Assembly (NCBI GenBank): GCA_950097015.1 | Contig: CATNEN010000001.1 | Location: forward strand, 16,310,501-16,374,500 | DNA length: 64,000 nucleotides | From: Macrostomum hystrix | Lineage: Eukaryota > Platyhelminthes > Macrostomidae | Direction: 5' to 3' | In this document: positions 23,310-35,836 of the stretch, one piece after another | How the letters are laid out: each line of letters opens with the position of its first letter | Numbering within the stretch: the first letter of the stretch is position 1 | Notes under the pieces: generated by a model | The model's database searches: none | The model's input: the letters and a program-made list of their open reading frames with translations, nothing else | What the model was told of the DNA's origin: nothing | Program-made: the position numbers and the translations under genes

Positions 23310-25120
23310 TGTTAAATATTTAATTGTCACCGCTTGTTGATCATAAATTTGTCTACGTAGCTGCTGTGCCTGCTGTGCAGTTGAATTCAGTTTTTATAAT
23401 AATTCATACAAAATTGTCATTTCATTTGACTGTTTTTACTGGTCTTCATTAAAACAGCTGATGTGTGAAAATACAGCTAAATCTCAGAACAATGGTTAAC
23501 AGCTTTTGTACTCAATTGTACCCACTACAATACCAAGTATAATGCTTGTACTTTTGCGTATTGGCTATTGTCTTTGCTGCGAGTTGTTGGTCCATTGTTG
23601 ACCGATTCAATGCCTTGCTGTGCTCGCCGATACAGCTGAGCAATGAGCAGTCATTCATTTCCTCACTGCCAAACAACTGTTTGTATTAATGTGTGCCTCA
23701 TATTCCTGACAATAATGAGCCGTCCATTTCACTATTTATAAGAAAGAAGTTTTGCACTTTCTCTTTGTTCTATAAGAGCAGTTGGATGTACTCAACGAAG
23801 CAACACACATTGGACCAGTGCTACGAGTTCGCTATGTACTATCCTGTAATTATGCCAATAATTTACCTGCAACATGCAGATAACCGATTGCTTGCTTGCA
23901 AAGTGGTGTTTTTTGTTATTGAATAATCTCAGTTTCTCTTTTTTTGCAGAACATGAATGACATGTGTTTTCTCATTTTCTCAATTCTTACTTTCTGTAAA
24001 TTTCCCTAAACTGATTTGATGCTCATTTCATGACTGCTCACACTAGACTAAAAGCAGTTTTTTCTCTTTGATATTCGTCCTATTGTGCGCTCAAACCTTT
24101 TTGGTCCCTCATCAAATTCATTAGATAACAAAATAGAAAATGTTGCAAGCAATATGAAACACTGCAGATTTGCTTCAGACTTTCCATGGCTTGAAAGCAA
24201 TGCATTTTTGTTTCCTTTTTATTGTGTTATTTCTGCCCAGACGGGGGGTGGCTTCTGCGAGAGTTTCTGCGACTTGTGAAGTGTAAAATTGTGTTAAGCA
24301 GCTTCTCATTGCTAGCCTGCTCAAGCTGCTAGAGTAGGTTCTGGGGCTTTAGCTATGCGGGCCGGGCCAGAAGAGTTTGAGTCGCTGGGCAGTGGGCAGG
24401 GCGGAGGGGGGCGGGTGCTGGAGGTCTCAACCTATGCAAGTTGCGGCCTGCCCGGGCACGATTTGCTGGCAGGCAGTGACGTGGGCGGCATCGCCTGCCT
24501 CACCCCTGAGCAGAACTTGCAGGGGCCTTAATTCTTTCGAATTCTGCCGGGGCCAATCTTGCGTGGAATGCCTTCTCAATTCTCGGATGCTTGAGTCAGC
24601 AATAGCCCTAGCTAACGAGTTAGTTGGGACAGACAAGGGCCTGCATGGCGCCATCACCCCCCGAGGCTCAACATTTGAGCACAGCTCAATTTGAATGCTG
24701 CACAGAAATATTCAGTATATACTCAAATCAGACACTTTTTCAAGCAAAAAAATCATTGCCTCGCTAGACAATTGATGCAAGCCTCCATCAATAATGAGTC
24801 CATAATGCCTTGTCGAATGTTGTACTTTCTATTGTTCTTAATTATGTCGCTACTCTTATTTTGCTTGTAGTTCCATTCAGTGCTTGCGCAGAAACCCTAT
24901 TGTTGTTTTACCTATATTAGATATAGAATTAGTGCCTTTGTCGGTACTGCAATGCGTGTCAATTTGGTTAAGTCTCAAAATCACTCGTCATTAGAATACA
25001 TGTACAGTAAAGAGGTAACTCATTAATATACAACAGCTGTCATATCATAACATTGATTGTGTTATCCCTTTGGAGCTTAAAACTATTTGCTTAAAAATCT
25101 AAGGATTTTGTGCTCATTTT
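23310..25120 (+). other. Sox 3' region including a GC-rich island
   Basis: AT-rich 3' UTR and intergenic DNA. A sharply GC-rich patch lies at about 24350-24670 and has a short open frame on each strand that resembles no family I know. It could be an old repeat, a CpG-type regulatory island or a non-coding exon. Confidence 0.45.
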
Positions 25121-25129
25121 TTGTTATGG

Positions 25130-27262
25130 CTGATCTGACAGTACCAGAGCCATGGGGATATGACAGTATCTGAGCAATGGGGATCTGACAGAACCTGAGC
25201 AATGGGGATCTGACAGAACTTGAGCAATGGGGATCTGACAGTATCTGAGCAATGGGGATCTGACAGTATCTGAGCAATGGGGATCTGACAGTATCTGAGC
25301 AATGGGGATCTGACAGTATCTGAGCAATGGGGATCTGACAGTATCTGAGCAATGAGGATCTGACAGTATCTGAGCAATGGGGATCTGACAGAACCTGAGC
25401 AATGGGGATCTGACAGTATCTGAGCAATGGGGATCTGACAGTACCTGAGCAATGGGGATCTGACAGTATCTGAGCAATGGGGATCTGACAGTATCTGAGC
25501 AATCGGGATCTGACAGTATCTGAGCAATGGGGATCTGACAGTATCTGAGCAATGGGGATCTGACAGTACCTGAGCAATGGGGATCTGACAGTATCTGAGC
25601 AATGGGGATCTGACAATATCTGAGCAATGGGGATCTGACAGTATCTGAGCAATGAGGATCTGACAGTATCTGAGCAATGGGGATCTGACAGAACCTGAGC
25701 AATGGGGATCTGACAGTATCTGAGCAATGGGGATCTGACAGTACCTGAGCAATGGGGATCTGACAGTATCTGAGCAATGGGGATCTGACAGTATCTGAGC
25801 AATCGGGATCTGACAGTATCTGAGCAATGAGGATCTGACAGTATCTGAGCAATGGGGATCTGACAGTACCTGAGCAATGGGGATCTGACAGTACCTGAGC
25901 AATGGGGATCTGACAGTATCTGAGCAATGGGGATCTGACAGTACCTGAGCAATGGGGATCTGACAGTATCTGAGCAATGGGGATCTGACAGTATCTGAGC
26001 AATCGGGATCTGACAGTATCTGAGCAATGGGGATCTGACAGTATCTGAGCAATGGGGATCTGACAGTATCTGAGCAATCGGGATCTGACAGTATCTGAGC
26101 AATGGGGATCTGACAGAACCTGAGCAATGGGGATCTGACAGTATCTGAGCAATCGGGATCTGACAGTATCTGAGCAATGGGGATCTGACAGTATCTGAGC
26201 AATGGGGATCTGACAGTATCTGAGCAATGGGGATCTGACAGTACCTGAGAAATGGGGATCTGACAGTATCTGAGCAATGAGGATCTGACAGAACCTGAGC
26301 AATGGGGATCTGACAGTATCTGAGCAATCGGGATCTGACAGTATCTGAGCAATGGGGATCTGACAGTATCTGAGCAATGGGGATCTGACAGTATCTGAGC
26401 AATGGGGATCTGACAGTATCTGAGCAATGAGGATCTGACAGTATCTGAGCAATGGGGATCTGACAGTATCTGAGCAATGAGGATCTGACAGTATCTGAGC
26501 AATGGGGATCTGACAGTACCTGAGCAATGGGGATCTGACAGTAACTGAGCAATGGGGATCTGACAGTATCTGAGCAATGAGGATCTGACAGTATCTGAGC
26601 AATGGGGATCTGACAGTATCTGAGCAATGGGGATCTGACAGTATCTGAGCAATGGGGATCTGACAGTATCTGAGCAATGGGGATCTGACAATATCTGAGC
26701 AATGGGGATCTGACAGTACCTGAGCAATGGGGATCTGACAGTATCTGAGCAATGGGGATCTGACAGTACCTGAGCAATGGGGATCTGACAGTATCTGAGC
26801 AATGGGGATCTGACAATATCTGAGCAATGGGGATCTGACAGTATCTGAGCAATGGGGATCTGACAATATCTGAGCAATGGGGATCTGACAGTATCTGAGC
26901 AATGGGGATCTGACAGTATCTGAGCAATGAGGATCTGACAGAACCTGAGCAATGGGGATCTGACAATATCTGAGCAATGGGGATCTGACAGTATCTGAGC
27001 AATGGGGATCTGACAGTATCTGAGCAATGGGGATCTGACAGTATCTGAGCAATGGGGATCTGACAGTATCTGAGCAATGGGGATCTGACAATATCTGAGC
27101 AATGGGGATCTGACAATATCTGAGCAATGGGGATCTGACAGTATCTGAGCAATGGGGATCTGACAGTACCTGAGCAATGGGGATCTGACAGTATCTGAGC
27201 AATGGGGATCTGACAATATCTGAGCAATGGGGATCTGACAGTACCTGAGCATTCGGGATCTG
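25130..27262. repeat. 25-bp minisatellite between Sox and KDM7
   Basis: About 85 units with core gagcaatggggatctgacag plus tatct (variants tacct, aacct, aatgagg, aatcggg). Because the period is 25 bp and the minus-strand unit lacks stops in any phase, all three minus frames stay open for over 700 codons. These are artefacts of the repeat. Variant order repeats in blocks about 300 bp apart (25360 and 25660), so the array grew by multi-unit duplications. Confidence 0.97.
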
Positions 27263-27837
27263 ATGAAACAAAGTACAACAAATCCAAGACAGGATCTCAG
27301 TGTTAAACTTACTGGTGTCAGGCTACTATAACAATAAACAAGAATTAGAAATCAGCTAGCACATGTGATATTTGTATTTTTACTGCAATGTTTTTGCAGC
27401 GTAGAAATGAAATATAGAAAATGAATCAACCTGAAATAAAAATAAAATGAACCCGACGCACAACAAAGAACAGCTGCAGTCAGCCTCCAGAATTAACATG
27501 CTTTTTGGCCGCTGAAAATGAAACCCTGCCACGTACATTGTCGACAGTTGAACAATAGCTTTGTCAAACTGATTGCTTCGATTAATAAAATAATAAAAGC
27601 TGCCTGAGAGACTTAACAATGAAGCCAAAATGTCAATTGGTTATCAGTCATCGCAGCACAATTCTTTATATTAACGCTTTACATTCTATCAGGCATAAAA
27701 ATCAGCTGCAAATTTAGTGCATGCAGTGCAGTATGTCCTACTGACACTGGCAAGTAGTGCAGCGCGAATCTTAGGGCTGGAGAGAAAAATGTGGATAGAG
27801 AAGAACGGTGGGTAACTACTGACTAAACTTGAGTATC
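27263..27837. other. spacer between two large minisatellites
   Basis: About 575 bases of AT-rich single-copy DNA. No supported gene is visible. Confidence 0.5.
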
Positions 27838-29680
27838 TAGTTGAATTTGAGGATCTGGGAGAGTGATTGATCGAGTCTGAGCATCTGGGAGAGTGACAGA
27901 TTGAGTCTGACCATCTGGGAGAGTGACAGATTGATTCTGAGGATCTGGGAGAGTGAGAGATTGAGTCTGACCATCTGGGAGAGTGACAGATTGAGTCTGA
28001 GGATCTGGGAGAGTGACAGATTGAGTCTGACCATCTGGGAAAGTGACAGATTGAGTCTGAGGATCTGGGAGAGTGACAGATTGAGTCTGACCATCTGGGA
28101 GAGTGACAGATTGAGTCTGAGGATCTGGGAGAGTGACAGATTGAGTCTGAGGATCTGGGAGAGTGACAGATTGAGTCTGACCATCTGGGAGAGTGACTGA
28201 GTCTGAGGATCTGGGAGAGTGACAGATTGAGTCTGACCATCTGGGAGAGTGACAGATTGAGTCTGAGGATCTGGGAGAGTGACAGATTGAGTCTGACCAT
28301 CTGGGAGAGTGACAGATTGAGTCTGAACATCTGGGAGAGTGACAGATTGAGTCTGAGGATCTGGGAGAGTGACAGATTGAGTCTGAGGATCTGGGAGAGT
28401 GACAGATTGAGTCTGAGCATCTGGGAGAGTGACAAATTGAGTCTGAGGATCTGGGAGAGTGACAGATTGAGTCTGAGGATCTGGGAGAGTGACAGATTGA
28501 GTCTGAGGATCTGGGAGAGTGACAGATTGAGTCTGAGGATCTGGGAGAGTGACAGATTGAGTCTGAGCATCTGGGAGAGTGACAGATTGAGTCTGAGGAT
28601 CTGGGAGAGTGACAGATTGAGTCTGAGGATCTGGGAGAGTGACAGATTGAGTCTGACCATCTGGGAGAGTGACTGAGTCTGAGGATCTGGGAGAGTGACA
28701 GATTGAGTCTGACCATCTGGGAGAGTGACTGAGTCTGAGGATCTGGGAGAGTGACAGATTGAGTCTGACCATCTGGGAGAGTGACAGATTGAGTCTGAAC
28801 ATCTGGGAGAGTGACAGATTGAGTCTGAGGATCTGGGAGAGTGACAGATTGAGTCTGAGGATCTGGGAGAGTGACAGATTGAGTCTGAGCATCTGGGAGA
28901 GTGACAAATTGAGTCTGAGGATCTGGGAGAGTGACAGATTGAGTCTGAGGATCTGGGAGAGTGACAGATTGAGTCTGAGGATCTGGGAGAGTGACAGATT
29001 GAGTCTGAGGATCTGGGAGAGTGACAGATTGAGTCTGAGCATCTGGGAGAGTGACAGATTGAGTCTGAGGATCTGGGAGAGTGACAGATTGAGTCTGAGG
29101 ATCTGGGAGAGTGACAGATTGAGTCTGACCATCTGGGAGAGTGACAGATTGAGTCTGAGCATCTGGGAGAGTGACAGATTGAGTCTGACCATCTGGGAGA
29201 GTGACAGATTGAGTCTGAGGATCTGGGAGAGTGACAGATTGAGTCTGAGGATCTGGGAGAGTGACAGATTGAGTCTAAGCATCTGGGAGAGTGACAGACT
29301 GAGTCTGAGGATCTGGGAGAGTGACAGATTGAGTCTGAGGATCTGGGAGAGTGACAGATTGAGTCTGAGCATCTGGGAGAGTGACAGATTGAGTCTGACC
29401 ATCTGGGAGAGTGACAGATTGAGTCTGAGGATCTGGGAGAGTGACAGATTGAGTCTGAGGATCTGGGAGAGTGACAGATTGAGTCTAAGCATCTGGGAGA
29501 GTGACAGACTGAGTCTGAGGATCTGGGAGAGTGACAGATTGAGTCTGAGGATCTGGGAGAGTGACAGATTGAGTCTGAGGATCTGGGAGAGTGACAGATT
29601 GAGTCTGACCATCTGGGAGAGTGACAGATTGAGTCTGAGGATCTGGGAGAGTGACAGATTGAGTCTGAGGATCAGGGAGT
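27838..29680. repeat. 30-bp minisatellite downstream of KDM7
   Basis: About 61 units with core gggagagtgacagattgagt followed by ctgaggatct or ctgaccatct, plus some 24-bp short units. Long open frames occur on both strands with a 10-residue period (IWESDRLSLR on plus, LRLNLSLSQI on minus). They code for nothing recognisable. A block containing the rare gacaaattg variant recurs about 470 bp apart (28431 and 28903), and tctaagcatc recurs 210 bp apart. Confidence 0.97.
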
Positions 29681-30056
29681 GATAATAACACTAGAGGAAA
29701 CAAAAGCAGTGTCAGAAAATTCTAATAAGAACATGAGATTAATGTATCTTTTTACAACAACATAGTAACAAATGAATCGCAGGTAAATCACAACGACCAG
29801 GCAATAAACAAGTAATGCAACTATTAGCAGGGAAGGTTAATTGCTTCAAACAATGCGCTGATATTCTGTACACATGCGCATGTCTGAACAAGCAGGTATT
29901 GTACACAAGAATAATAATAATAAGGAAAAGAGAAGGAAATATTGCTGAGAATTAACTGATCAGTACTGTTGCAGTATTGAATACAGGCTATTTACAGTGC
30001 TGATAACAGAAAAAACTATGAAACATAAATTTTAGCACAACACTGAGCTCATTATT

Positions 30057-33000
30057 TTATCGCGAAGATTTAAACAAGCCGAGTTTTTTGCCTAGGCGTT
30101 GCTTAGCTGTGCTGGCATGATGCTGCTGCTGCTGCTGCTGCTGCACGCCTTTGATTCGCCCACTGACTGGCTTCGCTTTTGGTGCGGCCGACAGCGATTG
30201 CTTCGGCTGACGCATCTGACGGAGCTTGGCCTTCTCAGCTGGGGGCGAGGAATGAGGCGAGCCGACAATGTACCTCAGGAAAATAAGGCTAGCTCAGGAT
30301 GGCAGATTGGGCAGTTCAGGATGGCAGGTTGGGCAGTTCAGGATGGCAGGTTGGGCAGTTCAGGATGATAGATTGGGCAGTTCAGGATGGCAGATTGCGC
30401 AGTTCAGGATGGCAGATTGGGCAGTTCAGGATGGCAGGTTGGGCAGTTCAGGATGGCAGGTTGGGCAGTTCAGGATGGTAGATTGGGCAGTTCAGGATGG
30501 CAGGTTGGGCAGTTCAGGATGGTAGATTGGGCAGTTCAGGATGGCAGATTGGGCAGTTCAGGATGGCAGATTGGGCAGTTCAGGATGGCAGATGGGGTAG
30601 TTCAGGATAGTAGATTAGGCGGGTGATAAATAGGCGAATCAGTCTTAGCTAATAAGGTAAGGCTGAAGAGACACTCACAGTGGGTCTTAGGCTTCCAATT
30701 CTTGTCGCTGTGCTTAGCATCGTCACCGCTATCAACAGCCGGATAGTCTGCGTATAGAGTTCAGTAGGAGGCAATCACAGTTTAACTGTTATTGCTGACG
30801 AAACGTTGACAATGACCCAATATTAATGTAACTGACACACCATTGCTGTACCTGACACACCATTGCTGCACCTGACACACTATTGCTGTACCTGACACAC
30901 CATTGCTGCACCTGACACACCATTGCTGTACCTGACACACTATTTCTGTACCTGCCACACCATTGCTGTACCTGACACACCATTGCTGCACCTGACACAC
31001 TATTGCTGTACCTGACACACTATTGCTGCACCTGACACACCATTGCTGCACCTGACACACCATTGCTGTACCTGACACACAATTGCTGCACCTGACACAC
31101 CATTGCTGTACCTGACACACCATTGCTGTACCTGACACACTATTGCTGTACCTGACACACTATTGCTGCACCTGACACACTATTCCTGTACCTGACACAC
31201 CATTGCTGTACCTGACACACTATTGCTGCACCTGACACACTATTGCTGTACCTGACACACTATTGCTGCACCTGACACACCATTGCTGTACCTGACACAC
31301 TATTGCTGTACTGACACACCATTGCTGTACCTGACACACTATTGCTGCACCTGACACACCATTGCTGCACCTGACACACCATTGCTGTACCTGACACACT
31401 ATTGCTGCACCTGACACACCATTGCTGCACCTGACACACTATTGCTGCACCTGACACACTATTGCTGCACCTGACACACCATTGCTGTACCTGACACACC
31501 ATTGCTGCACCTGACACACCATTGCTGTACCTGACACACCATTGCTGCACCTGACACACTTTTGCTGCACCTGACACACCATTGCTGTACCTGACACACT
31601 ATTGCTGTACTGACACACTATTGCTGTACCTGACACACTATTGCTGCACCTGACACACTATTCCTGTACCTGACACACCATTGCTGTACCTGACACACTA
31701 TTGCTGCACCTGACACACTATTGCTGCACCTGACACACCATTGCTGTACCTGACACACTATTGCTGCACCTGACACGTCAACTCAAGTAAGTAACTCACA
31801 GAACTGCTCATCCTCCGTGCACTTAGCAACATCGATGCCTTCGTCGCTGACGCTGCTAGATGATTCCTCTCCGAGCTCCTCGCCTTTTTTCCTGCGCTTG
31901 CCACCACCTTCAATAGACGCCGTCTTGTTCTTCTGCTTCTTGTGCTTCTTCTCGCCCAGATCCGTTGCGCTGATTGGCTGACGATTGTCCGAGGCGCGCC
32001 TTGGACTCGAAGACGAGCCCGGGTCCACTTGCTCACTGTTGATAAAAATTCATCAAATCTCAACACGCTACTGATACTTAAGGAGTGAGTAGAAATACAA
32101 TAATTTTTTGCACTAATTTAAAAGTAACACTGGCTCAATTCAATTCAACTCAGCACTCACATGATATGTTTGACTATTTTTCTTCTACCTCTGGACTCTG
32201 GTTGGCGTTTAATCTTCAGCTTGATGCCTCCGCGACCTTGGCCATTTCCGGAGGCCTGCGTAAAAATAGTTTTATTATAGTGACACATGTTTTTAACAAG
32301 CCAGTCATTTTTGGTATGTAAACAAACCTTTCCACCAGAACTGTCGCCCCTCCTACGGCAATGTGCCCTGTAGAACTGTCCAATTAGCCTATCAAACTCT
32401 CTAAGCAGTACGCGAGGCGGTAGGCCCAGATTGTCTGGCACATAGTCCGCCTGGTAGGGACTGCCTCGCCTCTTGTCGTACCACCGAGTCAGGGCCTGTA
32501 CCAAGTAGCGCATGCTCTCAACGTGGCTGAACTCAGGCAGGGCCTGGTCGTCCATGTCGCCCTGGTACTGCTCCAGGAATAGCTGGGCCGCGTACCAATG
32601 CAGCTTTTCAAACATTGGAAATTGAAACCTGCGCTCAGTTGCCAGGCGTTGCTCCATCTCGTGGATGCTGCGGAACATTGGGCGGAGGAATACGTGTACG
32701 GGACGGAAGGCACAGAGGAACTGGAACTCAGTATAGAGGAGATGGAATTCAGTACAGAGGAACTGGAATTCAGTGCAGAGGAACTGGAATTCAGTACAGA
32801 GGAACTGGAATTCAGTACAGAGGAACTGGAATTCAGTACAGAGGAACTGGAATTCAGTACAGAGGAACTGGAATTCAGTACAGAGGAACTGGAATTCAGT
32901 ACAGAGGAACTGGAATTCAGTACAGAGGAACTGGAATTCAGTGCAGAGGAACTGGAATTCAGTGCAGAGGAACTGGAATTCAGTACAGAGGAACTGGAAT

Positions 33001-35836
33001 TCAGTACAGAGGAACTGGAATTCAGTACAGAGGAACTGGAATTCAGTGCAGAGGAACTGGAATTCAGTGCAGAGGAACTGGAATTCAGTACAGAGGAACT
33101 GGAATTCAGTACAGAGGAACTGGAATTCAGTACAGAGGAACTGGAATTCAGTACAGAGGAACTGGAATTCAGTGCAGAGGAACTGGAATTCAGTGCAGAG
33201 GAACTGGAATTCAGTGCAGAGGAACTGGAATTCAGTACAGAGGAACTGGAATTCAGCACAGGAACTCACCGAATCTGCATCTCAACACTGTGCAAATGCA
33301 GGAAGTTGCCACCGAACACTAAACTGTCAATGGGAGTGTAGACTGCGTGGACCCAGCCGGAGGGCAGCACAATGGTGTTGCCGGTGGTCACTCGTAGCTG
33401 GTAGACCTGGCCAGGGCAGCGATCGCCGAGAAAGTCTGTCAGATTGTCTTTCGACTCCATCCAGGCTTCGTATTGATCCAAATTAGTCTCCGTAGGCGGT
33501 ATGAGATAGAAAATCTTCTCGCCCCACAGAATGTGGTACCAGACAGACGAGCCGCCGAAGTCTATGTGGAAGTCTGTGTAGGACTGCCCGGCGCTCATCA
33601 GGCAGAACTTCAGCACCTCGGGTTTACGACGCCCGTCGTCTTCCTCGTCGTCATCGTTGTCCCGATTGCCGACTAAACGGCCGAGAGAGCTGTCGCTATC
33701 GTCTGGCCAGCAGCGATTCACCAGGCTGAGGTCGCGCACCACCTTTGGCGGCACCACGGTGTCCGACAGAGCCGTGTCTGAGATCTCCAAGCTGAGCACG
33801 TTGTAGATCTTGTCTCCTCGATCCTCCTGTATTTGGTTGAACCAAGATTTGCTTATCTACCTAGTCTTGATTCTAGACCAAGACTACCGTGGCGAGGCCA
33901 CATCTATTTTGGGTGGGAGCCGAGGAGAGAAGGCTTGGGGGCTTGTCGTGCACAGTGAGAATCAGCAGAATTGTCTCTTGCGCCAGTGCTTGCAGCCCTC
34001 TTAAAAATTATTACATTTATGTCGAAAGGGCAAATCAGGTGCAGAAAGTACCGACCTGATAGAACCAGTTGAAGAATTCGACCATGCTCATTTTAAAATC
34101 GTGCTGTTCCTGCACATCAATGACATCAACTAGCCGATCTTTGCCAACGGCGTCAACCACATCCCGAATTGTGAAGCCACCTGGAGGCACGGTTAGGTCA
34201 AGGCCGTCTGGTGAAGCAACGTGAAATGGCTGTCGAAAGTTGGTCTTTTCGATTAGATCAGCCAGTTCATGGCCTTTAGCTGACACCACAACATCGTGGC
34301 ACCTGCGTTTTAGATGAAAATTTAAAGATTTTCTGAGAGTCAGCGAAGTTTAAGGATATGAACATGGCGGCCTAGCAGACAGAAATTGGGGATCTGGGAG
34401 ACAGGGAGACCCATCCTGGGGATCTGGGAGACAGTGAGACCCATATTGGGGATCTGGCAGGTTGGCAGACTCATCTTGGGGATCTGAAAGGCTGGCAGAC
34501 CCAACTTGGGGATTTGGGAGACAGGGAGACCCATCTTGGGGATCTGGAAGGCTAGCAGACCCAACTTGGGGATCTGGAAGACAGGGAGACCAAAATTGGG
34601 GATTTTGGAGGTTGAAAGAATACAATTAAAAAGCTAACTCTTCAGTTAATTAAAGTAAGTTAGGGCTAAGAAAATAAAGGTTTCAAGGCCAAATTATAAA
34701 GCTTACTTCGCAAACTTTCGCTTCTTTAGACATTCAATAAACTCCTTTGTGCCAGCTCTGGGTCCCATGCTATTGCTCTGAAAAAATGAAGTTTAGAAAA
34801 TCTAATATACAAAAATAATTACCAATACCAATATGATTTCAGCCTTCTGATTTTAAAACTACTGATGAAAAATTGTTTTAAGTTCAAAAGTGCACACAGC
34901 AAACAAACGATATACTTAAGATGCAATATTTAACAAAGCTTGTTTGACTAAGGTCTTAATATCCAAATTTCTAACTAGTGCAAAAGTAAATTATGACAAA
35001 CTCCAATCAACATTTTTGTACTGTTTGGGCATCATTAAAAAAACAAAACAACTTCCTAAAATAAAACTTCTTTAGTTATAACTTTAATTATAAATATTTA
35101 TTACAGAAATTCTAGATACCATCCTAAACTTTAAATATATTACGCCTGTGGACAAAAAACTTACTTAATGAAGAAAGACAATAAAGGAATGCCAGAAACA
35201 GTTGACAGTTTATATGATGACAGATGACAGACAGCAATTGTCATGATATCAATGTTACAGTATGGGTTTATAGTTTATAGGCAATATAGGAATAGATTAC
35301 CTACATTGTTTTTATTGCCTATATATTGCCCCAGCTTTCTCATTCTCCTTATATGTTTACCAGTCTTCTTTGATTTTTTTAAATTTATCCTCATTACATA
35401 AGTAATAGCCCTTTAATACTGGAGCTAATATTTTTTGCACATTTTCGAAAATAAAAAGTCAGCACTATATTGGTATATGAGATATGAGGGTTTCATTCAT
35501 TTTCAAAAAAAAATATTTGTAATTTTGTTTAAATACACTCCAAATAATGCTTGTTTAAATAATGCTTGCAGCTATGCACAAAAATCTTTACTTAGTTTTA
35601 GTATCAAATAAAACTTGCTGCTTCACTCAAAAACTCCTATTTTTTCTGAAAGTGAGTACAGTAATAATAAACCTAGCAAATATCTGCTTTGACAATACAT
35701 AATCAAAAGCTTACTATTTATACTCAAAACCAAAAATGCCCAATAAAATGCTAATAAACAGGAACTTACATTTTTAACTGCTGATGATAGATTAGAAGAA
35801 AAAGAAGCAGTAACAAAACTGGTACTGTAATTCGAC
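30057..35836 (-). CDS. PHF8: KDM7/PHF8-type JmjC histone demethylase, 9 visible exons, 5' end incomplete
   Basis: A Fe(II)/2-oxoglutarate dioxygenase that demethylates mono- and dimethyl-lysine on histone H3/H4 in the nucleus. Exons are 35836-35770, 34777-34707, 34302-34056, 33826-33270, 32667-32328, 32255-32161, 32035-31800, 30747-30679 and 30292-30057. All visible junctions keep frame. Diagnostic segments are AGTKEFIECLKKRKF, DRLVDVIDVQEQHDFKM, IYNVLSLEISDTALSD, and the catalytic YTDFHIDFGGSSVWYHILWG and PSGWVHAVYTP. The HxD pair and distal His that bind iron are all present. HLHSVEMQIR and FPMFEKLHWY follow. The C-terminus TAKQRLGKKLG matches the PHF8 tail and is preceded by seven glutamines. 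An acidic insert (NDDDEEDDGRR) lies before the JmjC core. The N-terminal PHD finger of this family was not found upstream. The last exon's acceptor must lie in the final minisatellite unit to keep phase. Confidence 0.93.
30293..30615 (-). repeat. 22-bp minisatellite in last KDM7 intron
   Basis: About 14 units with plus-strand core caggatggcaggttgggcag. It directly abuts the final exon: the acceptor that preserves phase (CCATCCTGAG, AG at 30293-30294) lies within the last partial unit. Confidence 0.93.
30829..31776 (-). repeat. 20-bp minisatellite in KDM7 intron 7
   Basis: About 47 units of cattgctgtacctgacacac. In gene direction most units contain TGTCAG|GTACAG or TGTCAG|GTGCAG, so each carries an AG|GT splice-like junction. 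It starts about 24 bases after the exon 7 donor and two single-base-deleted units interrupt the period near 31311 and 31610. Confidence 0.96.
32705..33262 (-). repeat. 21-bp minisatellite in KDM7 intron 4
   Basis: About 26 units with plus-strand core aggaactggaattcagtaca (alternating gtaca / gtgca). It fills the intron from directly after the exon 4 donor to about 40 bases before the exon 5 acceptor. Each unit has an EcoRI-type palindrome gaattc. A 21-bp period leaves all three plus-strand frames and two minus-strand frames open. Confidence 0.96.
33827..34055 (-). other. KDM7 intron 3, no array
   Basis: Short intron without tandem repeats. It contains a small inverted repeat around 33838-33890 (accaagattt... 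/ ...ctagtcttg). Confidence 0.4.
34375..34612 (-). repeat. 30-bp minisatellite in KDM7 intron 2
   Basis: Eight units of about 30 bp with plus-strand core ttggggatctgggagacagg, alternating with gcagac and aaggctgg variants. In gene direction units contain CTCCCAG, an acceptor-like motif. Confidence 0.92.
34778..35769 (-). other. KDM7 intron 1 (visible part), AT-rich
   Basis: About 1 kb of AT-rich DNA with no array or gene seen. The short upstream exon 35770-35836 rests on a strong donor (AAAAAT|GTAAGT), an acceptor (GAATGCAG) and an open phase; its serine-rich translation has no family signature, so it is less certain than the others. Confidence 0.5.

Noticed and set aside
24377-24694. 105-codon frame in the GC-rich island
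   Set aside because: No recognisable motif, and GC-rich DNA yields long frames by chance.
25083-27287. Three overlapping minus-strand frames of 712-734 codons
   Set aside because: Product of the 25-bp unit being stop-free in every minus phase. No start context, splice sites or family match.
27689-29703. Periodic 10-residue proteins on both strands
   Set aside because: Same cause (30-bp unit). Low-complexity and equally open in several frames.
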